From NCBI RefSeq assembly GCF_019308285.1, contig NZ_WWEM01000039.1, positions 248,001-312,000 on the forward strand: a DNA stretch of 64,000 nt, given 5' to 3'. The notes under the pieces are model-generated. The model had not been told where the DNA came from, ran no database searches, and saw nothing but the letters and a program-made list of their open reading frames with translations. The position numbers were made by a program, and so were the translations under genes. Positions 53,447 to 61,665 of this stretch are shown one piece after another. Position 1 is the first letter of the stretch, and the number at the start of each line of letters is the position of its first letter. Source of the DNA: Flavobacterium quisquiliarum (GTDB taxonomy: Bacteria > Bacteroidota > Bacteroidia > Flavobacteriales > Flavobacteriaceae).

Positions 53447-54586
53447 ATGAAAACGAAATTAATTAGTATAGGAACAATGATCCTTTCACTCATCATGCTT
53501 TCTTATGCTAAGATTGAACCAAACTTATCTATTGCCGAATTAAAAAGATTATACAGCAGCGGCGATTATCAAAAATGGCCAAAGCCTGAAGTAGACTCTA
53601 TAGTTTATACTCAAGGTTTTGAAGACATCGGAACTTTAGGCAAACCCGAATTTCCAGAAAACAATCCGTATACAGAAGAAAAAGCAGAATTAGGCAAAGT
53701 ACTCTTCTTTGACCCAAGATTATCCAAATCCGGACAGATTTCGTGTGCCAACTGCCACGATCCTGAATTAAACTGGGGCGATGCTAGAAAAGTATCCTAC
53801 GGAGAAGACAGACAACAAGGAACAAGAAATGCACCGAGCTTAATGAATATCGCGTATTCTAAAGTTTTCTTTTGGGATGGAAGAGCGAAATCTCTCGAAG
53901 ATCAAGCCAGTTTTCCGATACAAGATGCTAAAGAAATGAATTTTCATATCGATTTAGCCACAAAACGTTTAAACAAAATAAAAGGTTATAAACCGTACTT
54001 TAAAAAAGCTTTCGGAAAAGAAAAACTGACTCAGGAAGAAATTTTAAAAGCCATCGCCACTTTCGAAAGAACTTTAATTAGTCCGAAAAGTAAATTTGAT
54101 AGATTCATTGAAGGAGATTCTACTCAATTAACCAACAGACAAGTTCTAGGTTTACATTTATTCCGTACCAAAGCACGTTGTATCAACTGTCACAATACAG
54201 CCAATTTCGCCGATAATAAATTTCATAATGTTGGTCTAACGTATTACGGCAGACAATACGAAGATTTAGGAAGATACAATGTAACAGGAAAAGCTGAAAA
54301 TGTAGGCGAATTTAAAACGCAGTCTTTACGTGGAGCGGCTCAAAATGCACCATACATGCACAACGGTTTATTTCCTAATTTAAGAGGTGTTTTAAATATT
54401 TACAACGCCGGAATGCCTCAGCCCAAACGAAAAGAGAATCAGCTAAATGATACTTTGTTTCCAACAACTTCTAAACTGATAAAAAAATTAGATTTAAGCC
54501 AGTCAGAACTGGTTGCTTTGGAGGATTTTATTATGAGTTTATCAAGTACTGCTTACAGAATGAAACAGCCTGTTTTACCACAGTAA
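53447..54586 (+). CDS. Di-haem cytochrome c peroxidase family protein
   Basis: A 379-residue periplasmic protein (signal MKTKLISIGTMILSLIMLSYA) with two CxxCH haem c sites: ISCANCHDPELNWGD (about residue 103) and ARCINCHNTANFAD (about 245). NAPSLMNIAYSKVFFWDGRA between them and NAPYMHNGLFPNLRGVL near the end are typical of the CcpA/MauG family. It could reduce H2O2 or, like MauG relatives, oxidise a protein or metal ligand. Its tight link to the receptor and barrel genes favours a specific oxidative step in the same process. Confidence 0.92.
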   Translation: MKTKLISIGTMILSLIMLSYAKIEPNLSIAELKRLYSSGDYQKWPKPEVDSIVYTQGFEDIGTLGKPEFPENNPYTEEKAELGKVLFFDPRLSKSGQISCANCHDPELNWGDARKVSYGEDRQQGTRNAPSLMNIAYSKVFFWDGRAKSLEDQASFPIQDAKEMNFHIDLATKRLNKIKGYKPYFKKAFGKEKLTQEEILKAIATFERTLISPKSKFDRFIEGDSTQLTNRQVLGLHLFRTKARCINCHNTANFADNKFHNVGLTYYGRQYEDLGRYNVTGKAENVGEFKTQSLRGAAQNAPYMHNGLFPNLRGVLNIYNAGMPQPKRKENQLNDTLFPTTSKLIKKLDLSQSELVALEDFIMSLSSTAYRMKQPVLPQ

Positions 54587-54590
54587 TTTT

Positions 54591-54727
54591 AGTGATCAGT
54601 GGTCAGGTTTTTAGTATTCAGTGTAGTTACTTAAAAAACAAAAAGTCAGGAGAAAAATAATCTTCCTGACTTTTTGTTTATGTGTAACGTCTGTAACTGA
54701 TCACTAAGATCCTGACCACTGACCACT
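54591..54727. repeat. GTGGTCAG-type inverted repeat with central terminator
   Basis: Arms AGTGATCAGTGGTCAGG (54591-54607) and CCTGACCACTGACCACT (54711-54727) match at 16 of 17 positions. The centre is a terminator: AAAAAGTCAGGA (54640-54651) with TCCTGACTTTTT (54664-54675). The right arm overlaps the stop codon of the minus-strand gene at 54726. Confidence 0.7.
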
Positions 54728-55133
54728 ACTTTACCATGATTCCTTCAACAAACAAAATCGGTACTTCTTCCGTTTTATTTTCGTCAAGCGAATTGGCTTT
54801 AAAGATAAATTTCTTATCGTATAATGTATTTCCGATAAAGAAAGTTACCATGAATTCGTTATTTAGTACTAAAAGGCTCTTCTCTACTAATTCTATTTTT
54901 ACAACAGAAACCGACGGCACCTCAACAAAAGCATGGCGCAGAATTGAAGTTTTTTTCATTTCGCCGTCAATAGTTCCAAAAGCTTTTGAAACTACCATTA
55001 CGCTGTCTAAGTTAAAATCACTGTCGTTAACCAGATAAGCGTACCAAACTTTTTCCATAAAATCGTCGCTCCATTCCTGCACTGCGGCAAGAAATACGTT
55101 TTCGACTTCTGGAATTATTATATCTTTTTTCAT
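54726..55133 (-). CDS. Conserved hypothetical protein downstream of pheS
   Basis: A 135-residue cytosolic protein without recognised domain (starts MKKDIIIPEVENVFLAAVQEW). It has alternating beta-rich segments (VWYAYLVNDSDFNLDSVMVV). It lies 113 bases after pheS on the same strand, beyond a terminator-like hairpin. Its stop codon lies in the edge of a palindromic repeat. Confidence 0.65.
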   Translation of the reverse strand: MKKDIIIPEVENVFLAAVQEWSDDFMEKVWYAYLVNDSDFNLDSVMVVSKAFGTIDGEMKKTSILRHAFVEVPSVSVVKIELVEKSLLVLNNEFMVTFFIGNTLYDKKFIFKANSLDENKTEEVPILFVEGIMVK

Positions 55134-55147
55134 GTATTAAATTTTAA

Positions 55148-55184
55148 AAACCTTTGTCAAAGTTTGAAACTTCAACAAAGGTTT
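55148..55184 (-). terminator. Terminator after pheS
   Basis: AAACCTTTGT (55148-55157) pairs with ACAAAGGTTT (55175-55184); on the minus strand a T-rich tail follows. Nearby 55200-55246 is AATCTAAA word-repeat sequence. Confidence 0.6.
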
Positions 55185-55246
55185 GCTGTTATAAGTGTGA
55201 TTCAGATTTCAGAATCAATCTAAAATCTAAAATCAGAAATCTAAAA

Positions 55247-56266
55247 TTAAATATTCGATTTAAACTGTTCTAAGAAACGAACATCATTTTCGTAGAACAT
55301 ACGGATATCGCCAATTTGGTATAAAAGCATTGCAATACGCTCTACTCCCATTCCGAAAGCAAATCCGTTGTATTCGTCTGGGTTGATATCACAATTTTTC
55401 AAAACGTTTGGATCTACCATTCCGCAGCCTCCAATTTCCAACCAGCCTGTTCCTTTTGTAATACGATAATCGGTTTCTGTTTTTAGTCCCCAATAAATAT
55501 CAATTTCTGCACTTGGCTCTGTAAATGGGAAATAAGACGGACGAAGACGAATCTTAGATTTTCCGAACATTTCTTTTGTGAAATACAATAACGTCTGTTT
55601 CAAATCGGCGAAAGACACATCTTTGTCAATGTAAAGTCCTTCAACCTGATGGAAAATACAGTGCGAACGAGATGAAATCGCTTCGTTACGGAAAACACGT
55701 CCCGGAGAAATGGTACGAATTGGCGGTTTATGATTTTCCATATAACGCACCTGAACAGATGATGTATGGGTACGCAACAACACATCAGGATTGGTCTGAA
55801 TAAAAAACGTATCCTGCATATCTCTTGCTGGATGATATTCTGGCAAGTTCAATGCGGTAAAGTTATGCCAGTCGTCTTCAATTTCCGGCCCTTCGGAAAC
55901 GTTGAATCCGATGTTGGCAAAAATATCTATAATCTGATTTTTTACGATAGAAATTGGATGACGAGAACCAATAATTACTGGTTCTGCAGCACGTGTTAAA
56001 TCGCCAAAAATTCCTTTTGATTCTTCTTTGCTTTCCAGTTCTTCCTGAATCTGCTTTACTTTTTCTTCAGCAACAGCTTTTAAAGTGTTGATTACCTGTC
56101 CAAAATCTTTTTTCTGGTCATTTGGAATATTTTTAAACTCATTAAAAAGTTCTTTCAATAATCCTTTACTACCTAAATATTTAATACGGAATTGTTCTAA
56201 AGATTCTTTGTTTTTTTCATTAAAGGCCTTCGCTTCCTCTATATGTTGTTTTATCTTATCTATCAT
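55247..56266 (-). CDS. pheS: Phenylalanine-tRNA ligase alpha subunit
   Basis: Class II aminoacyl-tRNA synthetase subunit that, with PheT, charges tRNA-Phe. The 339-residue protein has the N-terminal coiled coil (about 1-85), motif 1 region (HPISIVKNQIIDIF), motif 2 FRNEAISSRSHCIFHQVEG (about 187-205) and motif 3 GFAFGMGVERIAMLLY (about 306-321). Complete and standard length. pheT is not adjacent. A CAAATTTA (minus TAAATTTG) -7 element lies at 56288-56295. Confidence 0.97.
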   Translation of the reverse strand: MIDKIKQHIEEAKAFNEKNKESLEQFRIKYLGSKGLLKELFNEFKNIPNDQKKDFGQVINTLKAVAEEKVKQIQEELESKEESKGIFGDLTRAAEPVIIGSRHPISIVKNQIIDIFANIGFNVSEGPEIEDDWHNFTALNLPEYHPARDMQDTFFIQTNPDVLLRTHTSSVQVRYMENHKPPIRTISPGRVFRNEAISSRSHCIFHQVEGLYIDKDVSFADLKQTLLYFTKEMFGKSKIRLRPSYFPFTEPSAEIDIYWGLKTETDYRITKGTGWLEIGGCGMVDPNVLKNCDINPDEYNGFAFGMGVERIAMLLYQIGDIRMFYENDVRFLEQFKSNI

Positions 56267-56380
56267 TTTCCTTCAATAATTGAAATACAAATTTAGTGTT
56301 TTTAGTTTAAAATGTGCGGTCACAGTCGCAGTTTTAAGAATTTTACAACTGGACTAAAAAATCAGGGGGAAAATTTCCAA

Positions 56381-56908
56381 TTACTTTATCAGTTCTATTT
56401 TATTTTCAATTTCCTTGACTTTTTTCAGCCAGTAATCAATTCCTTCCTGATTTTTAACAATTTCTTTTCTGTTTTTGGATGCTACTTTTCCCAGTTCAGC
56501 CCAATTTTTATTCCAGTCTTTATCTCTTTCGATATTAGTTGAAGGCTCAATTCTGGCGCGCCAAAAGTCTAGATTTTTAAAATAACCTTCTTTCAGCTTA
56601 TCAAAATATTCTATCAATTTTTCTTTTGAATTCGGTATATAACCCGGCCCACTGCAACCACAGGAATGAAATGTAATTCCGACCGAGTATAAACTTTTAA
56701 GATGTTCCCATTTTTTGACATCGTCTTTTTTAAGCGACTCAAAATCGAGTCCCATATTTGCCATTAGGTCGCCACATTCCGGACATTTGGCTTCAAAAAC
56801 CGATTTTTCTCCTTTTTTAATATCGCCCATTAATCTTCTTTTAAATGTCTTTCGACAATTAAAACAAGCATAATGAGGCTTATAGGAAGTCATGGCGTAT
56901 CTACACAT
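56381..56908 (-). CDS. Zinc-ribbon hypothetical protein
   Basis: A 175-residue protein with two CxxC pairs forming a probable zinc ribbon (YACFNCRKTFKRR and AKCPECGDLMANMG, about 14-53), a later Cys-rich turn (HSCGCSGPGYIP) and a charged helical C-terminus. An in-frame Met at residue 6 is an alternative start. Function unknown. Confidence 0.65.
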   Translation of the reverse strand: MCRYAMTSYKPHYACFNCRKTFKRRLMGDIKKGEKSVFEAKCPECGDLMANMGLDFESLKKDDVKKWEHLKSLYSVGITFHSCGCSGPGYIPNSKEKLIEYFDKLKEGYFKNLDFWRARIEPSTNIERDKDWNKNWAELGKVASKNRKEIVKNQEGIDYWLKKVKEIENKIELIK

Positions 56909-56995
56909 TTTTTAGTATATAGTGGTCAGTGGCTTACTTAGTTCCTGTTTACAACACTGAACACTAAGCAACTGAATACTGAACACTAAAAAAAT
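56909..56995. repeat. GTGGTCAG/CTGAACAC word-repeat spacer
   Basis: Short spacer made of ACTGAACACTAAG and GTGGTCAGTGG words, related to the element at 54591-54727. No gene seen. Confidence 0.4.
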
Positions 56996-57352
56996 CTAAT
57001 CAATCAATTTTCTTTCTAAAAAGTAATTCACGATCGCTTCCTTCATTAAAACAGATTGTTCTCCCGCTTTCAAGGCAGGCAATTGTTCTTTTACTTTATA
57101 ATGTGGCCAGCCTTCGGCATCAAAAAAATCGAATTCATAAAATCCGTAAGGTTCCAGCAATCTACAGATGGCAATATGCATTAGATTTAGCTTTTCATCT
57201 TTTTTAAATTCACGGTGCACTTTTCCGAGTTCCTGCACTCCAATTAGGTAAATTATGGCATCCAAATCTAAATCTTCGCCTTGCGAAAATTGATTGGAAA
57301 GTATATCAACGAGCTTTTCCCAACGCTCTTTTAATTGTGTATCTCTAGACAT
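56996..57352 (-). CDS. Conserved hypothetical protein
   Basis: A 118-residue cytosolic, mostly helical protein. DLDAIIYLIGVQELGKVHREFKKDEKLNLMHIAICRLLEPYGFYEF is its most characteristic region and looks like a small family conserved in Bacteroidota, but I cannot name a function. The 254-bp gap that follows on its 5' side (57353-57606) holds TTTTAGAT/ATCTAAAA words and the cvpA promoter. Confidence 0.65.
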   Translation of the reverse strand: MSRDTQLKERWEKLVDILSNQFSQGEDLDLDAIIYLIGVQELGKVHREFKKDEKLNLMHIAICRLLEPYGFYEFDFFDAEGWPHYKVKEQLPALKAGEQSVLMKEAIVNYFLERKLID

Positions 57353-57573
57353 TATATGATTTTAGATTGTTGATTTTAGATGTTAGATTGCGAAGTGATT
57401 TAATGATTATTATCTATTCCGAATCATCGGAACTGCAATCTGAAGTCTAAAATATGAATTGACAAAGATACATACTCTTTACATAAAATGCATTATAGAA
57501 GCTTTGTAGTTGTATTTAAGTTCAAAACCTTTGTCACTTTGTCTCTCTGTTCCTCTGAACCTTAAAAAAACCA

Positions 57574-57581
57574 TATATTTG
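57574..57581 (+). promoter_or_regulatory. -7 element of cvpA
   Basis: TATATTTG followed by CG, 25 bases before the cvpA ATG; the -33 partner is not clear. Confidence 0.45.
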
Positions 57582-57606
57582 CGCCATTATAAAACACCCG
57601 CAAAAC

Positions 57607-58152
57607 ATGAGTTTTTTTGATATTATTGTAGCTGCACTTCTGGCTTTTAGTTTGTATAAAGGCATTAAAAATGGCCTTTTTGTTGAAGTTGCTTCTTTTA
57701 TTTCTTTGCTGCTAGGAATTTATCTTGCCATTAAATTTTCTTCTATAATGACTGGAATGATTTCAAAACATGTTTCATGGAATCCTACCAATATTCAGAT
57801 TACAGCTTTTATCCTGACTTTTATTTTAGTTGTAATTGGAGTTTATTTCCTGGCAAAAATATTAACTGGAATTGCAGATTTTGCCATGTTAGGCTGGATG
57901 AATAAACTCGGAGGCGGATTTTTCAGGGTTTTAAAAACTATTTTGATTCTGAGTATTTTTATTGCTCTTTTTGAGAAAATCAATTTCAATAATACATTCG
58001 CAAAAAAGGAAACGCTCGATAATTATATTTTTTATAATCCAGTAAAAAAAGTGGCTGCTTTTGTTTATCCGTCGATTGAGAAATGGTACGAAACATTTAA
58101 AAAAGAACATTCTGAGAAACCAGAAGAAGAAAAAGAACAGACAGACAAATAA
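57607..58152 (+). CDS. CvpA family membrane protein
   Basis: A 181-residue integral membrane protein with four hydrophobic helices and the family opening SFFDIIVAALLAFSLYKGIKNGL; GWMNKLGGGFFRVLKTILILSI matches the conserved LGxxxGxxKG-like segment. CvpA is needed for colicin V production in E. coli and for bile and envelope-stress tolerance in enterics. The C-terminal tail is highly charged (Lys/Glu-rich). Single gene followed by a terminator. Confidence 0.88.
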   Translation: MSFFDIIVAALLAFSLYKGIKNGLFVEVASFISLLLGIYLAIKFSSIMTGMISKHVSWNPTNIQITAFILTFILVVIGVYFLAKILTGIADFAMLGWMNKLGGGFFRVLKTILILSIFIALFEKINFNNTFAKKETLDNYIFYNPVKKVAAFVYPSIEKWYETFKKEHSEKPEEEKEQTDK

Positions 58153-58172
58153 TAGTTACATCGTCTAGAATT

Positions 58173-58205
58173 AAACCCGACAGGTTTCAAAAACCTGTCG
58201 GGTTT
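58173..58205. terminator. AAACCCGACAGG-type palindromic terminator, copy 1
   Basis: Perfect 15-bp arms AAACCCGACAGGTTT / AAACCTGTCGGGTTT with loop CAA, just after cvpA. A second copy is at 61610-61642. Confidence 0.75.
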
Positions 58206-58212
58206 GTTATTT

Positions 58213-58310
58213 AAAAGCTTCAGAGAAGCGACATATTTATAGAAATTAAATCGTTCGAATGTAAAGGAGCTCCAGAGGAGCGAAATATATGTCGCTTCTC
58301 TGAAGCTTTT
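58213..58310. repeat. Long palindromic element with GAGCTCCAGAGGAGC core
   Basis: Perfect 24-bp arms: 58213-58236 (AAAAGCTTCAGAGAAGCGAC...) and 58287-58310. The loop carries GGAGCTCCAGAGGAGCGAAA. No gene in the 259-bp gap 58153-58411. Confidence 0.7.
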
Positions 58311-58411
58311 TTTAATAACCTACAGAAAACACCACGCATTCAAATATTTACGAGAAATATTTTATCTTGCTCCGTATTTCCAACAACCGATTTTAACCAA
58401 AAATCTAAACC

Positions 58412-59515
58412 ATGTTGTACTTAACGGGTATTAAAATTACGTTTTTTCTGGTTGTGATTCTCGCCAGCAAAAAGAACAAAAGTGAAGCCGATAAAATTCT
58501 GGCGCTTTGGCTGTTTTTTACGGGTTTTCATTTGTTTTTATATTATCTGCATTACCAAAATGATTTTTCCTCTTTTCCTTTTCTTTTAGGTTTAGAGCTT
58601 CCAATGCCTTTATTGCAAGGGCCGTTTTTGTATTTGTACACTTCGGCTTTGACCAATCAAAATCAGAAAAAGAAATATAATGTAGTACACTTTCTGCCTT
58701 TTCTGATTGCGGTTTTAATTCTGACTCCTTTTTATTCGCTTTCTTTTCAGGAGAAATTAAAGATTTTTCAGAATGATGGAAAAGGATACGAAAACCTGAT
58801 TCTGATTTTGTACAGCGCTATTTTAATTTCCGGAATTGCCTATGCATTACTTTCACTTCGGAAACTTTCGAAACATCGAAAAAACATTTCAAATCAATTC
58901 TCTTTTACTGAAAAGATTAATCTGCGTTGGCTTCAATATTTGATTTTTGGGTCAAGTATAATCTGGCTCGTAGTTATTTTTTATGAAGACAAACATATCT
59001 TTTCTGTTGTCGTTTTTTATCTAATGTTTATTGGTTATTTCGGAATCAAGCAAGTTGGAATTTTTACGAATCAGCCTATTTCACAAAATGATAATTTTCA
59101 AAACCTAGTTTTAGAAACGGGTTTTGTTGAAGAAAATCAAACTGAAAAAGTCAAATACGAAAAATCCAGTTTGAGTTCAGAAGAGCTTCAGTCCATTCAT
59201 CAAAATTTGACTGAGATTATGCAGACTGAAAAACTCTATAAAAATCCTGATTTAACTTTAACCGAATTGTCTCAAAAACTAAATGTTCATCCTAACATTT
59301 TATCTCAAGTTATTAATTCTGCTGAAGGCAAAAACTTTTACGACTACATCAATTTACAGCGCATAGAGGAATTTAAAAAACTTATTCTTTTACCCGAAAA
59401 TCAAAAGTTTACTTTACTTTCTATTGCTTTTGAATGCGGTTTTAATTCGAAAACGGCTTTTAACCGAAATTTCAAAAAAGCAACCGGACTTTCTCCTTCT
59501 GAATTTTTGAAGTGA
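58412..59515 (+). CDS. AraC-family regulator with N-terminal membrane domain
   Basis: A 367-residue protein. The first 230 residues form about six or seven membrane helices (ITFFLVVILASK, ALWLFFTGFHLFLYYLHY, LGLELPMPLLQGPFLYLY, VVHFLPFLIAVLILTPFY, LILILYSAILISGIAYALL, WLQYLIFGSSIIWLVVIF). The C-terminal 100 residues are an AraC-type double helix-turn-helix (LTELSQKLNVHPNILSQVIN; FTLLSIAFECGFNSKTAFNR; ending KKATGLSPSEFLK). Such proteins sense a membrane signal and control nearby genes. The alpha/beta-hydrolase operon 250 bp downstream is the obvious target. Confidence 0.88.
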   Translation: MLYLTGIKITFFLVVILASKKNKSEADKILALWLFFTGFHLFLYYLHYQNDFSSFPFLLGLELPMPLLQGPFLYLYTSALTNQNQKKKYNVVHFLPFLIAVLILTPFYSLSFQEKLKIFQNDGKGYENLILILYSAILISGIAYALLSLRKLSKHRKNISNQFSFTEKINLRWLQYLIFGSSIIWLVVIFYEDKHIFSVVVFYLMFIGYFGIKQVGIFTNQPISQNDNFQNLVLETGFVEENQTEKVKYEKSSLSSEELQSIHQNLTEIMQTEKLYKNPDLTLTELSQKLNVHPNILSQVINSAEGKNFYDYINLQRIEEFKKLILLPENQKFTLLSIAFECGFNSKTAFNRNFKKATGLSPSEFLK

Positions 59516-59519
59516 TTTT

Positions 59520-59660
59520 TTTAAACACATAGAAACATAGTTATTCTGTGCGTTGAAAGGTATTCCATTTGTAATAAAAAACATAGCTATGTGTGAGAAA
59601 CTAGTTTCTTTTAGTTTACTTTTTTACTCAAACAAAAAACTATGTTTCTATGTGTTTAAA
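59520..59660. repeat. CATAG-type palindromic element, copy 2
   Basis: A 141-bp element with perfect 21-bp inverted ends (59520-59540 and 59640-59660; TTTAAACACATAGAAACATA...). Core: ACATAGCTATGTGTGAGAAA then CTAGTTTC. Lies between the AraC-type regulator and the hydrolase gene. Confidence 0.85.
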
Positions 59661-59762
59661 ATTTTAATCTCAAAGCATATAAAACTAGAACCACCTTACA
59701 AGTTGGGGCGACCAGCATAATATTGGAACACATCTTTGCAGAAATTTTAATCAATTCTTGCA

Positions 59763-60755
59763 ATGAAAACCAAAACACTTTACTCAGCCGTAATCGCAGT
59801 TTCCATTTTCTTTTTTATGGGATGCGAAAACGAAAATGACATTAATGAATCCGGATATTTAGTTCCGAAAACGGTCGATGAAGATCCGTCGATTCCATCC
59901 ATTTTTGTAAACGGAACACAATTACATTCCGAAACTTTTGGAAATCCTACCAATCCAATGTTGATCTTTTTACACGGAGGCCCAGGTTCTGATTACCGAA
60001 ACGGATTAAACGTACAGCAATTAGCCAAAGAAGGTTTTTATGTTGTTTTTTACGATCAGCGAGGTTCAGGATTATCTAAAAGACATGACAAAAAAAGTTA
60101 TTCCATTCAATTAGTTTTGGATGATTTGACGGAAGTAATCAAATATTATAAAACTTCTCCTAGTCAAAAAGTATTCTTATTTGGTCATTCCTGGGGCGCG
60201 ATGCTGGCGTCTGCTTATGTCAATCAATATCCAAATTCCATAAACGGAGTAATTCTCGCAGAACCAGGCGGACTCAACAAAAAACTCCTTGACGAATATG
60301 GCGAGATGAGCCGGAAAATCAACATCTTTTCTGAAGTAACAAGCAATCTTTTATACGTCGATCAGTTTATAACGGGAAAAGAAAATCAGCATGCCATTTT
60401 AGACTATAAATACGGCATTTCTTCGAGTTTTACTTATGCGAAAGGAAATGATGAAGGCATTCCCGGGCCGTCACCGTTTTGGAGAATTGGCACAACTGTT
60501 TTGGAAAGCTTTGTTGCTATTTCTGAAAATGAAGGATTCGATTTTACGACCAACTTAGATCAATATCAAACGAAAGTTTTGTTTTTATACGGCGAATTGA
60601 ATAAATCATACGGACTGACTTTCGCGCAAAAAGAAGCTTCTTATTTTCCGGTTTCAGAAATTGCAGAAGTAAAAGGAACTGGTCACGAAATGATTTATTT
60701 TAAATGGGAAAATGTCGAGCCTTTAGTATTGAATTATTTAAATAACCTAAAATAA
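59763..60755 (+). CDS. Alpha/beta-hydrolase lipoprotein (proline iminopeptidase-like)
   Basis: A 330-residue lipoprotein (lipobox region FFFMGCEN). The fold is the S33 alpha/beta hydrolase: oxyanion HGGPGSDYRNGL (about 71), YDQRGSGLSKRHD (about 96), nucleophile elbow FGHSWGAMLAS (Ser about 142), and catalytic His in GTGHEMIYF (about 307). S33 members cleave N-terminal proline or related amides and esters. The following gene is 7 bases away, forming a two-gene unit. Confidence 0.88.
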   Translation: MKTKTLYSAVIAVSIFFFMGCENENDINESGYLVPKTVDEDPSIPSIFVNGTQLHSETFGNPTNPMLIFLHGGPGSDYRNGLNVQQLAKEGFYVVFYDQRGSGLSKRHDKKSYSIQLVLDDLTEVIKYYKTSPSQKVFLFGHSWGAMLASAYVNQYPNSINGVILAEPGGLNKKLLDEYGEMSRKINIFSEVTSNLLYVDQFITGKENQHAILDYKYGISSSFTYAKGNDEGIPGPSPFWRIGTTVLESFVAISENEGFDFTTNLDQYQTKVLFLYGELNKSYGLTFAQKEASYFPVSEIAEVKGTGHEMIYFKWENVEPLVLNYLNNLK

Positions 60756-60762
60756 TTCGGTC

Positions 60763-61437
60763 ATGAAAGCAATAATAGCCTTAATCGTATTTCTTATTTC
60801 TCTTCTAACAACTCACATTTCACAAGCACAAACCATTAACTGGGAAAGTCTCGAGAAAAATCAAAAACATATTTTAAACCTAAATGCCGGTTGGGATTAT
60901 AGTTTTGTTTACGGATTGAGTTATGGTTATCATTTAAAAACCGAACTGCCAATTATTCTAGAAAGTTCGATTTCTTTAGCTTCAGGCGAAGTTATTTTTG
61001 ATGATTTTAAAACCAAAATTGGCGGACAAATACATGTTTATCAAATAAAAAATTTCCGTTTCAATGCTTCGCTACATGGAATTTACAGACGTTACGAAAA
61101 TCCGCTAGTAACATTGCAGAATTTTGGTGTAGATGCTGGAGTTGTTATCGGTTATTATGAACCAAAATGGTTTGCTTCAGGAGAATTTGGTTTTGATAAA
61201 GCAATTGTAACGCATTTTAAACATTCTGATATTTACAAAGATGTCTATCCCGATGTAAAAAATGGCTGGTATGAACCTTCAACAGGCGGAAATTTCAATT
61301 TCGGAGTTCAGGGCGGTTATTCTTTTGATCGAAGTGATATTACGTTACGGGCAGGAAAAGTGATGACGCAGGATTTTAAAACAACACCGTTGATTCCTTT
61401 TTATGTACAGTTGGGATATAATTATAAATTGGATTGA
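60763..61437 (+). CDS. Small outer-membrane-like hypothetical protein
   Basis: A 224-residue exported protein (MKAIIALIVFLISLLTTHIS, cleavage after QAQ). The mature part has alternating beta strands (YSFVYGLSYGYHLKTELP, FNFGVQGGYSFDRSDITL) and ends FYVQLGYNYKLD, like a small outer-membrane barrel. Likely the partner of the upstream hydrolase. Function unknown. Confidence 0.7.
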   Translation: MKAIIALIVFLISLLTTHISQAQTINWESLEKNQKHILNLNAGWDYSFVYGLSYGYHLKTELPIILESSISLASGEVIFDDFKTKIGGQIHVYQIKNFRFNASLHGIYRRYENPLVTLQNFGVDAGVVIGYYEPKWFASGEFGFDKAIVTHFKHSDIYKDVYPDVKNGWYEPSTGGNFNFGVQGGYSFDRSDITLRAGKVMTQDFKTTPLIPFYVQLGYNYKLD

Positions 61438-61442
61438 TTTAT

Positions 61443-61593
61443 TTTAAACACATAGAAACATAGATTTTTTTTCAAACTAAGAAAAGGATAATTTAAAAAG
61501 CTAGCTTTCACACATAGAGCTATATCTATGTTTGTTTATACAAGTGAAACGCCTTTTTGACGTGTAGAATCACTATGTTTCTATGTGTTTAAA
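61443..61593. repeat. CATAG-type palindromic element, copy 3 (core inverted)
   Basis: A 151-bp element with the same 21-bp inverted ends as copy 2 (61443-61463 and 61573-61593). Its core is in the opposite orientation: the reverse complement reads AAAAAGGCGTTTCACTTG ... CTATGTGTGAAAGC. Confidence 0.85.
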
Positions 61594-61609
61594 ATTATTC
61601 ACAATAAGC

Positions 61610-61642
61610 AAACCCGACAGGCTATAAAAACCTGTCGGGTTT
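61610..61642. terminator. AAACCCGACAGG-type palindromic terminator, copy 2
   Basis: AAACCCGACAGG (61610-61621) and CCTGTCGGGTTT (61631-61642) between convergent genes; serves both. Confidence 0.75.
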
Positions 61643-61665
61643 AACTCTAAAATTAGATATAGAAT

